64,000 nt of DNA from NCBI GenBank assembly GCA_011390275.1, contig JAABST010000019.1, forward strand, positions 1 through 64,000, written 5' to 3'. Position numbers and translations under genes: made by a program. Positions 1-9,147 of the stretch are shown here, piece after piece. Positions within the stretch are counted from its first letter, which is position 1, and each line of letters opens with the position of its first letter. The stretch is from Geitlerinema sp. S16. GTDB lineage: Bacteria > Cyanobacteriota > Cyanobacteriia > Cyanobacteriales > Geitlerinemataceae. The notes beneath the pieces are model-generated. The model was not told the DNA's origin. It searched no databases and saw nothing but the letters and a program-made list of their open reading frames with translations.

Positions 1-1323
1 CGGACGCGCCCGTTTATCATCACGCGGGAGATGGAAACCACAACCGGGAGTGTCTTCAATAGCAATACGATTCAGGCGGATCTCCAGCGCGTGTTTGGCC
101 TCGGTTTGTTCGACGATGTCAACCTGGCCGTCGAGCCGGGAACCGATCCGCGCAAGGCCATTTTGACGATTAATGCGATCGAGGGTCGATCAGGTTCGGT
201 GGCCGCCGGTGGTGGTTTTAGCTCGTCAAGCGGTTTCTTCGGGACCCTGAGCTATCAAGAGCAAAACCTGGGCGGCAATGCCCAGCGCCTCGGGGCTGAA
301 ATGCAGGTCGGGACGCGCGGTTTGTTCTTCGACGCCAACTTTACCGACCCCTGGATTGCGGGCGATCCCTACCGCACGAGCTATAACGTCAACCTATTTA
401 AGCGTCGATCGATTTCGCTGGTTTACGACAGCGCCAACAATCAGCCCGATGTTGAATTGCCCAATGGCGATCGCCCTCGAATCGATCGTACCGGCGCGGC
501 GATCACCTTCTCGCGTCCCCTCAGCCGCAATGTGTTCGATCGTGAACCGTCCTGGCTCGCCTCGCTGGGCTTGCGGGTGCAAGAAGTCTCGATTCGCGAT
601 GCCGATGGTGATATTTCGCCCCTCGATGAAGGGGAACGGGTTCGCGATGCCAATGGTGATGTGGTTCGCGACGCAGACGGTGATGCGCTAATCGTTCCGG
701 GCAGTCAGCGCAAATTGGCCTTCAACGATGACGGTACGGACTTCCTGGCGACGGTACGCTTTGGCCTGAGCTACGATGGCCGCGACGATCGGCTCAACCC
801 CACCGACGGCTACAGCCTTAGCCTCAGCACCGAGCAATCGCTACCCTTCGACGGCATCTTCTTTAACAGCGTCCAGGCCAGCTACAGCTATTTCATCCCG
901 GTCAACTTCACAAAATTCACCGACGAGGGAGCCGAAGCCCTGGCCTTCAATGTGCGAGCCGGGACGATTTTGGGCGATTTCCCGCCCTATGAAGCCTTTA
1001 TCCTCGGCGGGGTCAACTCCGTGCGGGGTTATGAAGAAGGTGCGGTCGGTTCGAGCCGAACCTTTGTCCAAGCAACCGCAGAATACCGCTTCCCGATCTT
1101 GTCGTTCCTGGGTGGTGTACTGTTTCTCGATGCGGCGACGGATTTGGGAACGGGGAATGATGTTCCTGGCGATCCCGCCGGTGTGCGGGATAAGCCGGGT
1201 AGCGGTTTCGGCTACGGCGTCGGTTTGCGGATTAATTCGCCGATCGGCCCGATCCGCGTCGATTTCGGGGTAAACGATGAGAGCGATAGCCGCTTCCATT
1301 TTGGAATTGGTCAACGTTTCTAG
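1..1323 (+). CDS. Omp85/BamA-family outer-membrane protein, 3' part
   Basis: The reading frame is open to the left edge, so the gene starts outside the window; 440 residues are visible. The first ~55 residues look like the end of the last POTRA domain (Leu/Phe-rich, ending in FDDVNLAVEPG). A glycine/aromatic-rich beta barrel follows, with the VRGY motif of barrel loop 6 near residue 341 and a C-terminal phenylalanine (FGIGQRF), the usual signature of an outer-membrane protein. The family inserts barrel proteins into the outer membrane. An Asp-rich stretch with RDADGD/RDANGD repeats (about 595-700) sits where an extracellular loop is expected. The gene precedes lpxC-fabZ-lpxA-lpxB, as often seen in cyanobacteria. 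A small repeat element begins at the last base of its stop codon. Whether it is BamA or another Omp85 paralog cannot be settled without the POTRA region. Confidence 0.93.
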   Translation, partial: RTRPFIITREMETTTGSVFNSNTIQADLQRVFGLGLFDDVNLAVEPGTDPRKAILTINAIEGRSGSVAAGGGFSSSSGFFGTLSYQEQNLGGNAQRLGAEMQVGTRGLFFDANFTDPWIAGDPYRTSYNVNLFKRRSISLVYDSANNQPDVELPNGDRPRIDRTGAAITFSRPLSRNVFDREPSWLASLGLRVQEVSIRDADGDISPLDEGERVRDANGDVVRDADGDALIVPGSQRKLAFNDDGTDFLATVRFGLSYDGRDDRLNPTDGYSLSLSTEQSLPFDGIFFNSVQASYSYFIPVNFTKFTDEGAEALAFNVRAGTILGDFPPYEAFILGGVNSVRGYEEGAVGSSRTFVQATAEYRFPILSFLGGVLFLDAATDLGTGNDVPGDPAGVRDKPGSGFGYGVGLRINSPIGPIRVDFGVNDESDSRFHFGIGQRF

Positions 1324-1448
1324 GGGCTGTTATCAATTAAAGTTCTAGTGCTTACCCAGTCAGGGTTATAGCCCCTAGCTTTTTTGTTAGGTCGGGTGTT
1401 CAACAGCTTACCCGGCAAGGGTTCTACGATTCATTGATGACACGCCCC
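1323..1448. mobile_element. 126-bp MITE, family B copy 1
   Basis: This element matches, in reverse complement and over the same length, the sequence at 19331-19456. Its ends are imperfect inverted repeats: GGGGCTGTTATCAATTAA on the left and GGGGCGTGTCATCAATGAA read inward from the right. No coding capacity is present. The left end begins at the G of the Omp85 stop codon TAG. Internally TAGGGGCT (1321-1328) can pair with AGCCCCTA (1370-1377) just before a run of six T, so the element may also act as the terminator of the Omp85 gene. The element type is inferred from the two copies and their ends. Confidence 0.75.
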
Positions 1449-1498
1449 AAGCTTGGCCTCGTCACGTCGAACGGCGTTTTTACCCTGACGTTTACATC

Positions 1499-2440
1499 AT
1501 GACGTTTACTCCCACATTTCCCAAAACCTTACGATCGAGCGTCTCGCGATCGGGGATCGGCTTGCATAGCGGCGATCAAACCACCGTCGTCTTACATCCG
1601 GCAGAACCTGGAACCGGTCGCGTGTTCGTGCGAGTTGATCTCGCCGATCGCCCCAGAATTCCGGCCTCGATCGCGGCGGTCTCCCAAACGCAACTATCCA
1701 CCGAATTGATCGCCCCCCATTCTGAGTCGGCAACTTCCGAATCAAGCCCAGCGCCCGAACGAGCACGAGTGCGCACCGTTGAGCATTTACTCGCAGCATT
1801 GACGGCAGCGGGGATTAGTGACGTAATCATCGAAATTGATGGGGCGGAAGTGCCGCTACTCGACGGCTCCGCGCGGGACTGGTGCGAGGCGATCGGCCAA
1901 GCCGGTCGCGAACTGATCGGCAATGACGATCGCGCCGCTGACTTCTCCGCACCAATAATTAATGTACCGATATCAATCCAGCAGGGGGATGCTTCCGTCA
2001 CAGCGCTGCCCTCACCGGAGCTGCGGTTCAGCTACGGGATTGCGTTTGATGAAGCGGCGATCGGCGAGCAGTGGCACAGTTGGTCACCGGATGACGCGCC
2101 CGTTGAGACCAACCCTGCGGTCTCGTCGGCTGGACTCAACCATTTTGCCCAACAGATCGGCAGAGCCCGCACCTTTGGTCTCGCTCGCCAAGTGGAACAA
2201 CTGCAAACGGCAGGATTAATTCGCGGCGGCAGCCTAGAAAATGCCCTGGTCTGCGAGGGTGAGCGCTGGCTCAATCCGCCGCTAAGATTTGCAAATGAGC
2301 CAGTGCGTCATAAGATCTTAGACTTAGTAGGCGATTTGAGCCTATTAGGTGCGATACCGCGAGCACACTACGTCGCCTACAAAGCCAGTCACGCTTTGCA
2401 TGTTGCGTTGGCACGCGCGATCAGTGGCCGCGAGTGGTGA
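1499..2440 (+). CDS. lpxC: UDP-3-O-acyl-N-acetylglucosamine deacetylase
   Basis: LpxC is the zinc enzyme that removes the N-acetyl group in the committed step of lipid A synthesis, in the cytoplasm. The 313-residue protein has the usual two-domain length. The zinc ligands are visible: His96 in VEHLLAAL, and His271 and Asp275 in HKILDLVGD. The N-terminus ([16 protein letters not shown]) is typical of the family. It is first of four lipid A/fatty-acid genes on the same strand, followed by fabZ after 130 bases. The middle region near residues 70-85 carries a short Ser/Glu/Pro-rich insertion that is probably a surface loop. Confidence 0.97.
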   Translation: MTFTPTFPKTLRSSVSRSGIGLHSGDQTTVVLHPAEPGTGRVFVRVDLADRPRIPASIAAVSQTQLSTELIAPHSESATSESSPAPERARVRTVEHLLAALTAAGISDVIIEIDGAEVPLLDGSARDWCEAIGQAGRELIGNDDRAADFSAPIINVPISIQQGDASVTALPSPELRFSYGIAFDEAAIGEQWHSWSPDDAPVETNPAVSSAGLNHFAQQIGRARTFGLARQVEQLQTAGLIRGGSLENALVCEGERWLNPPLRFANEPVRHKILDLVGDLSLLGAIPRAHYVAYKASHALHVALARAISGREW

Positions 2441-2570
2441 TCAATCGCCAGTGGTGATCGTTCGATCGGGCTGGAAGCATCGATCTGGGTCGCGAGATCG
2501 GAGAGTGTTCTCCTTATTAAATACCCTAAATATCCGAAGACCTGTCGTTACTCACATCAACACATTTACT

Positions 2571-3095
2571 ATGTCTACACTCATCGATGCGAATCCATCC
2601 CAGGTCGAGACCCACACCGACACGAACAAAACCGCAGAGGTTGCGTCAGCGCCGACAAAAACAACCTTAAGCGTTGAAGAAATCCACGCGCTACTTCCCC
2701 ATCGTTATCCCCTCGCCTTGGTCGATCGCATTATCGACTACGTACCGGGAAAAAGCGCCATCGGCATCAAGAACATCACCTTTAATGAACCACAATTCCA
2801 AGGCCATTTTCCCGGTCGTCCGATCATGCCCGGCGTGTTGATGGTTGAAGCCTTGGCTCAAGTGGGTGGCGTTGTTCTAACGCAGATGCCGGAAATGGAC
2901 AAAGGGCTGTTTACCTTTGCCGGTATTGATCAAGTGCGGTTTCGTCGCCCGGTGGTTCCTGGGGATCAGTTGGTGATGACGATCGAAGTGCTGTGGACGA
3001 AACGCGGACGCTATGCCAAAATTCATGGCCGCGCCGAAGTGGAAGGACAACTGGCCATCGAAGGTGAACTGATGTTTTCTGTGATTAACGATTAG
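2571..3095 (+). CDS. fabZ: 3-hydroxyacyl-ACP dehydratase
   Basis: FabZ dehydrates (3R)-hydroxyacyl-ACP in fatty-acid elongation. The hot-dog fold signature is clear: [11 protein letters not shown], then [14 protein letters not shown] with the catalytic His, and the Glu in [10 protein letters not shown]. The frame is open further upstream to 2349, overlapping lpxC, but that extension does not look like FabZ. The ATG at 2571 gives 174 residues: a ~30-residue Thr/Lys-rich leader followed by the family core beginning [15 protein letters not shown]. It lies between lpxC and lpxA, the classic arrangement in which FabZ and LpxA draw on the same 3-hydroxyacyl-ACP pool. Confidence 0.96.
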   Translation: MSTLIDANPSQVETHTDTNKTAEVASAPTKTTLSVEEIHALLPHRYPLALVDRIIDYVPGKSAIGIKNITFNEPQFQGHFPGRPIMPGVLMVEALAQVGGVVLTQMPEMDKGLFTFAGIDQVRFRRPVVPGDQLVMTIEVLWTKRGRYAKIHGRAEVEGQLAIEGELMFSVIND

Positions 3096-3110
3096 GGACG
3101 ATCCTGCCGT

Positions 3111-3158
3111 CGCCGCGAGGTCTTCGCCATGCAAAAACGTTGTGAAGACCTCGCGGCG
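3111..3158 (+). other. Strong hairpin between fabZ and lpxA
   Basis: CGCCGCGAGGTCTTC at 3111-3125 pairs perfectly with GAAGACCTCGCGGCG at 3144-3158, giving a 15-bp stem with an 18-base loop. No T-run follows, so it is not an ordinary terminator. It ends 20 bases before the lpxA start codon. It may be an mRNA processing or stabilising structure within the lpx transcript, or a palindromic repeat element. Confidence 0.7.
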
Positions 3159-3178
3159 GGTGAGCTGAGAGCAGCACT

Positions 3179-3997
3179 ATGATTCATCCCACGGCTATCG
3201 TGCATCCCGGTGCGCAGGTTCATGCAAGCGTACAAATCGATCCATTTGCGATCATTGGCGAGCACGTTAAAATCGGGCGAGATACGATCATTCACGCCAA
3301 TGCCATTATTGAAGGCGACACGATTATTGGTGAACGGAATCGAATTTTTCCGGGTGCTGCGATCGGTCTTGTGCCCCAGGATCTGAAGTATAACGGGGCG
3401 CTCAGCCAGGTTCGGATTGGTGACGACAATAGCATTCGAGAGTATGTGACGATTAACCGCGCAACCTACGATGGTGAGGTGACGCGGATTGGCAGCGGTA
3501 ATTTGCTCATGGCGTACGTCCATGTGGCGCATAACTGCGTGATTGGAGACCATACGGTGATTGCGAATGCGGTGGGTCTCGCCGGTCACGTGACGATCGA
3601 AGATAGCGTGACGATTGGCGGTATGGCGGGCATACATCAATTTGTCCGCATTGGAACGCTGGCGATGATTGGCGGCAAAAGTAGAGTCACCCGAGATGTG
3701 TCGCCCTACACCTTAGTCGAAGGATCGCCCTGCCACGCTCGGGCACTGAATCAGGTGGGTTTACGGCGAGCGGGAATGAACCTGGAGACCCGATCAGCGC
3801 TCAAGCAAGCGTTTCGCATTCTCTTTCGATCGGGGCTGCGGACGGAAGAAGCCCTTGAAAAAATGGCGGCACTCTCGTCCTTTTCCGAAGTCAAGCGGCT
3901 CCATACTTTCGTGGATGCCTCGCTTCGGGGTAAACGAAAGCTGACACTGGGAGCGAAAGCCAGCAAGATGTTACAGGGCGCAGCCAATGATGATTGA
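3179..3997 (+). CDS. lpxA: Acyl-ACP--UDP-N-acetylglucosamine O-acyltransferase
   Basis: LpxA transfers a 3-hydroxyacyl chain to UDP-GlcNAc, the first step of lipid A synthesis. The 272-residue protein begins with the family start MIHPTAIVHPGAQ and consists of left-handed beta-helix hexapeptide repeats (I/V at every sixth position) to about residue 190. The conserved HVAHNCVIGDH segment holds the catalytic His. A helical C-terminal domain follows. It overlaps lpxB by 11 bases, indicating translational coupling. Confidence 0.98.
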   Translation: MIHPTAIVHPGAQVHASVQIDPFAIIGEHVKIGRDTIIHANAIIEGDTIIGERNRIFPGAAIGLVPQDLKYNGALSQVRIGDDNSIREYVTINRATYDGEVTRIGSGNLLMAYVHVAHNCVIGDHTVIANAVGLAGHVTIEDSVTIGGMAGIHQFVRIGTLAMIGGKSRVTRDVSPYTLVEGSPCHARALNQVGLRRAGMNLETRSALKQAFRILFRSGLRTEEALEKMAALSSFSEVKRLHTFVDASLRGKRKLTLGAKASKMLQGAANDD

Positions 3998-5207
3998 CCG
4001 GCAGGCTGGACAAGGACGTTTTAAGCGGATTTTTATTAGTACCGGTGAAGTCTCTGGAGATCTTCAAGGGTCATTTTTAGTTAAAGCACTGCGAGAACAG
4101 GCGATCGCCCGAGGCATTGAACTCGAAATTGTGGCGCTGGGCGGTCAGCGAATGCAGCGGGCGGGCGCTCGTTCCATTGACGACACCACCGCGATCGGCT
4201 CGATGGGTTTAATCGAGTCGCTCCCGTTTATTTTTCCGACCTTGGCCGTACAGCGTCGCGCCAAGCGTTACCTTAAAGCGAATCCGCCGGACGCCACCGT
4301 CCTAATCGATTACATGACGCCCAATATGGTCATTGGTCGCTACCTGCGCGAAACCGACCCGAGCAAACCGGTGGTGTACTACATCGCGCCCCAAGCCTGG
4401 GTTTGGCAGGAAAATCAATCGGTGACGCAGCGCATTATTGACTGTTGCGATCGCATTATTGCCGTGTTTTCCGCCGAAGCGAACTATTACAGCGATGCCG
4501 GAGCGAAAACCGACTGGTTCGGCCATCCGCTGATCGATACCTATCCCAAGCCGCTCGATCGCGATGCGGCTCGCCGTCGGTTTGATGTGCCGGACGATCG
4601 GACGATCGTGGCGCTGTTGCCCGCCTCGCGTCGGCAAGAATTGAAATACGTCATGCAGCCCATGTTTGCGGCGGCTCAACAGTTACAGAAACGCGCCCGA
4701 CGCGATGGCCAGCGCGACATTGAATTTTGGATACCTCTCTCACAACCCCAGTTTCGTCCCAAAATCGAACAGGCGATCCGTCACTATCGCCTAAATGCAA
4801 CCTTTGTCCCCAACGATGATTTAACCCAACTGGCGGCCTGCGATCTGGCCTTAACGAAGTCGGGAACGGTCAACCTTGAATTGGCGTTAATGGGCGTGCC
4901 GCAGGTGGTGGTCTATGCGCTACATCCATTTACGAGCTGGGTGTTGCGGACGTTGTTAAAGTTTGATGTTCCGTTTGTATCGCCGGTTAATTTGGTCTTG
5001 ATGCGCGAGGTTGTGCCGGAATTGTTGCAGGAATTGGCGACGCCCGATCGCATTTTTCGAGCGGCGCTAGAGTTGCTCTACGATCGCGATCGCCCATCGC
5101 GAATGCAGCTCGAATACGCGGAAATGCGAGCCGCGATGGGTGAATCAGGTGTGTGCGATCGGGTGGCCAATTCGATTCTGGATTCGATCGCAGCCTCAGC
5201 GAATTAA
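3987..5207 (+). CDS. lpxB: Lipid-A-disaccharide synthase
   Basis: LpxB is the GT19 glycosyltransferase joining UDP-2,3-diacylglucosamine to lipid X. Recognisable family segments are FISTGEVSGDLQG at the N-terminus, YYIAPQAWVW in the middle and TKSGTVNLELALMGVPQVVVY near residues 290-310. The length of 406 is normal for a cyanobacterial LpxB. Two ATGs lie in tandem (3987 and 3990), and the gene overlaps the lpxA stop, so it is probably the last gene of the lpxC-fabZ-lpxA-lpxB transcript, which ends at the terminator at 5221-5269. Confidence 0.97.
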   Translation: MMIDRQAGQGRFKRIFISTGEVSGDLQGSFLVKALREQAIARGIELEIVALGGQRMQRAGARSIDDTTAIGSMGLIESLPFIFPTLAVQRRAKRYLKANPPDATVLIDYMTPNMVIGRYLRETDPSKPVVYYIAPQAWVWQENQSVTQRIIDCCDRIIAVFSAEANYYSDAGAKTDWFGHPLIDTYPKPLDRDAARRRFDVPDDRTIVALLPASRRQELKYVMQPMFAAAQQLQKRARRDGQRDIEFWIPLSQPQFRPKIEQAIRHYRLNATFVPNDDLTQLAACDLALTKSGTVNLELALMGVPQVVVYALHPFTSWVLRTLLKFDVPFVSPVNLVLMREVVPELLQELATPDRIFRAALELLYDRDRPSRMQLEYAEMRAAMGESGVCDRVANSILDSIAASAN

Positions 5208-5220
5208 CTGGCGACAGATC

Positions 5221-5269
5221 AAAAAACCGAAGCAGGAGATTTAGACAAATTGTCCTGCTTCGGTTTTTT
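5221..5269. terminator. Bidirectional terminator between lpxB and metK
   Basis: AAAAAACCGAAGCAGGA pairs perfectly with TCCTGCTTCGGTTTTTT across a 15-base loop. The symmetrical A-run and T-run let it serve both convergent genes, lpxB (+) and metK (-). Confidence 0.92.
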
Positions 5270-5311
5270 GTTGATTAATTCATGCAATTCATGAACCAAT
5301 TCACGAACACA

Positions 5312-6568
5312 CTAAGTTGCCGATAGTGCCGGAGCAAACGCCGCCTTCAGCACCTCAACCTTATCGGTTTGCTCCCACGGTAGGTCGATATCGGTACGAC
5401 CGAAGTGACCGTAAGCCGCCGTGTCCTGGAAGAAACGACCGTCACGCTGTCCGGGAATCTTCGTCAGGTCAAAGGTTTGGATGATACCGGCGGGGCGTAG
5501 CTCAAAATTCGCGCCAACCACTTCGAGGAGCTTATCTTCGTCAACTTTCGACGTGCCGAAGGTCTCGATCGTGATGCTCGTCGGGCGTGCCACACCGATC
5601 GCGTAGCTCACCTGAACTTCGCACTTATCCGCGAGACCCGCCGCGACGATATTTTTCGCCACGTAACGGCAGGCATAAGCCGCACTGCGATCGACCTTTG
5701 TGGGATCTTTACCCGAAAACGCACCGCCACCATGACGCGAGTAGCCGCCATAGGTATCGACGATGATTTTACGTCCCGTCAAACCGGCGTCACCCTGAGG
5801 GCCACCAATGACGAATTTACCGGTGGGGTTGACCAAAAAGCGGGTCTTTTCGTCAGGTTTGATATCGAGCGTGGCAAAGATCGGCTCGATGACGTGCGCC
5901 CAGAGATCGGCGCGGATTTTGTCGCGGACGGCGTTATCGTCGGTGATGTCGCCGATCGCGGCGTCATGCTGCGTCGAGACCAAGATCGTGTCAATACCAA
6001 CGGGTTTATCGTCTTCGTATTGCACGGTAACTTGGGTTTTGCCATCCGGGCGGAGGTAGGGCAGCTCGCCAGTTTTACGTACAGCGGCGAGACGGCGCGA
6101 CACGCGATGCGCCAAGGCGATCGGCAGCGGCATCAGCTCCGGCGTTTCGTTGCAGGCAAAGCCAAACATCAAACCCTGATCGCCTGCGCCGATCGCGTCG
6201 AGTTCAGCTTCGCTGGCCTCATCGCGGCGTTCCTGGGCAGCATTAACCCCTTGGGCGATATCGGCAGATTGTTCATCGAGCGCAACGAGCACAGCGCAGC
6301 TTTCCGCCGAGAAACCGTTATCGGCGTTGGTGTAGCCGATTTCTGCAATTTTCTTGCGAGCGAGCTTGACGTAATCGACCTTCGCGTTGGTGCTAACTTC
6401 GCCGGTAATTAAGACGAGGCCAGTATTGACGACTACTTCAGCGGCAACACGGCTGTTGATATCCTGCGAGAGCAGAGCATCTAGAATCGTGTCGGAGATT
6501 TGGTCGCAGATTTTATCGGGATGTCCTTCGGTGACGGACTCCGAGGTAAAAAGATAGCGGCGAGACAA
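5312..6568 (-). CDS. metK: S-adenosylmethionine synthetase
   Basis: MetK makes S-adenosylmethionine from methionine and ATP. Signatures include [12 protein letters not shown] near the N-terminus, [10 protein letters not shown], and the glycine-rich [14 protein letters not shown] loop. No ATG is available at the 5' end. A TTG at 6568 starts the canonical family N-terminus ([14 protein letters not shown]) and has a GGAGG ribosome-binding site (6582-6578 on the minus strand) about nine bases upstream. A TTG at 6583 would add five residues but would include that site, so 6568 is preferred, giving 418 residues. It converges on lpxB. Confidence 0.97.
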   Translation of the reverse strand: MSRRYLFTSESVTEGHPDKICDQISDTILDALLSQDINSRVAAEVVVNTGLVLITGEVSTNAKVDYVKLARKKIAEIGYTNADNGFSAESCAVLVALDEQSADIAQGVNAAQERRDEASEAELDAIGAGDQGLMFGFACNETPELMPLPIALAHRVSRRLAAVRKTGELPYLRPDGKTQVTVQYEDDKPVGIDTILVSTQHDAAIGDITDDNAVRDKIRADLWAHVIEPIFATLDIKPDEKTRFLVNPTGKFVIGGPQGDAGLTGRKIIVDTYGGYSRHGGGAFSGKDPTKVDRSAAYACRYVAKNIVAAGLADKCEVQVSYAIGVARPTSITIETFGTSKVDEDKLLEVVGANFELRPAGIIQTFDLTKIPGQRDGRFFQDTAAYGHFGRTDIDLPWEQTDKVEVLKAAFAPALSAT

Positions 6569-6988
6569 AGACAGGCCCTCCAAGAAGACTAGGCGGCTAT
6601 TGAACGGTGGGGGTAGTGGGGGAAAGCGCGAAAGTCAGCTCGTTCGCTTACCATAGTCTCGCTATTCTAGCCCTTACGATGTCTTTCAAACTGTGAAGTT
6701 CGCCAAACCTGTCAAATTATTTTGATGGTAATCGGTTCAATTGGCCGTTCAATCGACCCTTTCATTGGCCATTCGATGAACCGTGATCGCACAGCCGCCG
6801 ATACTGCGATCGCGCTGTCAGGACTTACGCACGACGGGTTAGAAGTCCGACTTCTCACATTGTCCTGAGAGCTGAAACGGCGATCGCTCGTTTATGAAGT
6901 CGGATTTCTGCGTAAATTCTAGCTGTTTTCGTCCAGCCCTCAACCCGTTTCGTTTTCGCCTCCATCAGCCATTCCTACATCATTACTC
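6569..6988. other. Intergenic region, metK promoter side
   Basis: No gene is supported here. It must hold the metK promoter (minus strand) and that of the DoxX gene (plus strand). The only structure seen is the degenerate inverted-repeat relic at 6829-6921. No SAM-riboswitch fold was recognised by eye. Confidence 0.5.
6829..6921. repeat. Degenerate MITE/IS relic with CAGGACTTACGCA end
   Basis: The left end CAGGACTTACGCA and the right end (read inward, TAGAATTTACGCAGAAATCC) are imperfect inverted repeats. The right-hand half (CGTTTATGAAGTCGGATTTCTGCGTAA) resembles the sequence at 13310-13342. CAGGACTTACGCA-type ends are, from memory, common in small cyanobacterial elements. This copy is worn and non-coding. 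Confidence 0.45.
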
Positions 6989-7435
6989 ATGAACCTTTCT
7001 CCTTCTCCTCTGACTCAACTACGCCGCCGCGATCTGGTGACGGCCTACACCCTGCTGCGGATTCTGTTCGGCGTTAACTTCTTCAACCACGGCTTTACCC
7101 GCCTCGGATCGCTGCCTGAGTTCGCCCAAGGTATGGTCGATTTATTTCAAGATACATTTGTGCCGGAGTCGTTGGTGCGTGCGCCTGCGCTGCTCGTGCC
7201 GATCGTCGAGTTTTTGATCGGGATTGGGATCGCGTTGGGTTTGGGGACGGAGATTGCCTTGGTGACGGGGATGGGGTTGATGATTGTGTTGACCTATGGA
7301 GTGACATTAATTCAAAACTGGGATGCGGCGTCGAGTCAGCTCATTTATTGTTTGGTGTTTACGGTGTTGATCGCGGGGCGCTGTTTTAATGATGTGTCGA
7401 TCGATGGGGCGATCGCACGGCGGAAAACGCAATAA
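6989..7435 (+). CDS. DoxX family membrane protein
   Basis: The 148-residue protein has four predicted hydrophobic segments. It contains the DoxX-like LRILFGVNFFNHGFTRL segment and later APALLVPIVEFLIGIGIALG, in the usual order for this small membrane family. The biochemical role of DoxX-like proteins is generally unclear (some take part in quinone or sulfur metabolism), and nothing nearby narrows it. It is monocistronic or leads into the DUF362 gene 95 bases downstream. Confidence 0.82.
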   Translation: MNLSPSPLTQLRRRDLVTAYTLLRILFGVNFFNHGFTRLGSLPEFAQGMVDLFQDTFVPESLVRAPALLVPIVEFLIGIGIALGLGTEIALVTGMGLMIVLTYGVTLIQNWDAASSQLIYCLVFTVLIAGRCFNDVSIDGAIARRKTQ

Positions 7436-7529
7436 ACAAAAGACAGAAGGTATTTTCATTGTTCATGCGCTCTGCGTAGGAACGATAGGATCTTGTTCTA
7501 AGCTTGGCTGACCTTGCCATAAATTATCG

Positions 7530-8324
7530 ATGACGGCTCCTTTTTCTCTTCCTGCTCAGATTCAAGCTTGCTCCGCCCAAGACTTCATCTACACTCCCCC
7601 CGCAGCGGCACACAACGCCCGACACATTCTCGTCAAACCCAATCTCGGCTATCCCGAACCTCACCCCGCGACTGTTTCACCAGCGGCGTTACGCCAGATT
7701 TTGCGGGGGCTGCGTTGCGTGGCTCCCGAGGCCGAGATTGCGATCGTGGAGGGGGTTTGCTCGGCGGTTTCGTTGAGCGAGATCGTGCAAATTCACGGGA
7801 TCGCCGACCTGCTCGATGAGGGGATGCAGATACTCGATGCCGACACATTGCCGACGATCGAGTATCCCAATCGATCGCCGACGCCCGTTCGGTTCAAAAC
7901 CATGCTCGCTCCGGCCATCCTCCAGACGGTCGATTGTCGCATCAGCGTCGGAACCTTAAAGCGAACTCACCTCAAAGGCGAACCGCTAATCTCGGCCTCG
8001 TTAAAAAATTTGTACGGTTTATTTCCCCGCGCGAAATACAAAGCCCGTAGCCCCAACTCGCGCGGGCAACTCCATCGTCCGTCCGTTCCCGCTGTGCTTC
8101 AGGATGTTTACGGCTGCATCGGCCATCTGTTCGATGGCTCGATCGTGGACGCAACTCAGAAATATTTCAGCAAAGATTGGAAGCCGAATAAAGGAACTGC
8201 GATCGACTGCGATCGCGTGATCTGGGGCGATGATTTGATTGCCGTTGACCGTCATGCCTGTGTGACCTGCGACGAGCCGATCCCCGACTATCTCGCCGCG
8301 ATCGAACACCAGCGATCGCCATAG
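7530..8324 (+). CDS. DUF362 domain-containing protein
   Basis: The 264-residue protein matches the DUF362 pattern: HILVKPNLGYPE near residue 30 and VDCRISVGTLKRTHL near residue 135, followed by SASLKNLYGLFPRAKY. Family members are sometimes fused to ferredoxin domains, but this one has no Fe-S cysteine motif. The function is unknown. A terminal Cys-containing segment (HACVTCDEPIPDY) is present but isolated. Confidence 0.78.
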   Translation: MTAPFSLPAQIQACSAQDFIYTPPAAAHNARHILVKPNLGYPEPHPATVSPAALRQILRGLRCVAPEAEIAIVEGVCSAVSLSEIVQIHGIADLLDEGMQILDADTLPTIEYPNRSPTPVRFKTMLAPAILQTVDCRISVGTLKRTHLKGEPLISASLKNLYGLFPRAKYKARSPNSRGQLHRPSVPAVLQDVYGCIGHLFDGSIVDATQKYFSKDWKPNKGTAIDCDRVIWGDDLIAVDRHACVTCDEPIPDYLAAIEHQRSP

Positions 8325-8596
8325 CCAAGCGATCGGCGGCGAGACTTGCGAAAGCTTCGCTCAACCGTGATCCAGTTTTAAAGACAACTTCGGCAGAAGG
8401 CACATATGGGACGTTGTAGCGCGGGGATCAATCGATTAGGATCGAAAAGGTTCAGCCGAAAGCAGCGGTTAGCATTGTTGATTCGCGTTCGCTATTGTTG
8501 GCGTTTTTGGTTAGCCCCTCCGTCTGCGTTCCTGTGGTCGCGACTCGCCCCGATCCGATCGCATCGGGGTTGATGTTGTTTACCCCGCGCTACGGC

Positions 8597-9073
8597 ATGA
8601 CGATTTACTTTTACAAAGCCGATCAGCCCTACGGCTGCTTTTCCAATTTTTCAGCCCACAGCGTTCAGCTTGCAGGGCGATCGTGGCCGACTGCCGAGCA
8701 TTATTATCAAGCTCAGAAATTTTTCGGCAGCGATCGCGATCTCTTCGATCGCATCCACGCTGCGCCAACCCCGGACGCTGCCGCCAAGCTTGGCCGATCG
8801 CACACGCAGACCTATCGCTCCGATTGGGATCACATTAAACTGGCGGTGATGGGAGATGTGGTGCGTGATAAATTTCAGCGCCACCGCGAGATCCAGCAAA
8901 CTTTAATCGCAACGGGCGATCGTGTATTGATCGAAGATTCACCCGTCGATTATTTTTGGGGCTGCGGAGCCGATCGTACCGGCGCAAATCATCTTGGCCG
9001 GATCTTAATGCGTGTACGCGATGAACTGAGACGATCGGAGACGGCGCGATCGGTCTTGAGCAGCCTTGATTGA
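8597..9073 (+). CDS. NADAR family protein (YbiA-like)
   Basis: The ATG at 8597 gives 158 residues beginning MTIYFYKADQPYGCFSNFS, the exact place where NADAR (DUF1768) proteins start; the longer frame from 8495 adds an unrelated leader. The motifs GCFSNFS, WPTAEHYYQAQKF and the C-terminal DYFWGCGADRTGANHLGRILM are family hallmarks. Characterised members (YbiA, RibX-type) are N-glycosidases acting on riboflavin-pathway intermediates or ADP-ribose-type substrates. It stands alone, without riboflavin genes or a DarT-like toxin next to it. Confidence 0.9.
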   Translation: MTIYFYKADQPYGCFSNFSAHSVQLAGRSWPTAEHYYQAQKFFGSDRDLFDRIHAAPTPDAAAKLGRSHTQTYRSDWDHIKLAVMGDVVRDKFQRHREIQQTLIATGDRVLIEDSPVDYFWGCGADRTGANHLGRILMRVRDELRRSETARSVLSSLD

Positions 9074-9147
9074 TCATGACGGCTCAAGACCGATCGCGAT
9101 TAATTCACCGAATCTTGAATCAATAAACCGCTTGCCTGAATAGACTC

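Noticed and set aside
2349..2570. Longer fabZ start overlapping lpxC
   Set aside because: The extension encodes lpxC in another frame and does not resemble the FabZ N-terminus.
6569..6700. Possible SAM riboswitch upstream of metK
   Set aside because: No conserved SAM-I, SAM-II or SAM-V core could be recognised by eye in the leader.
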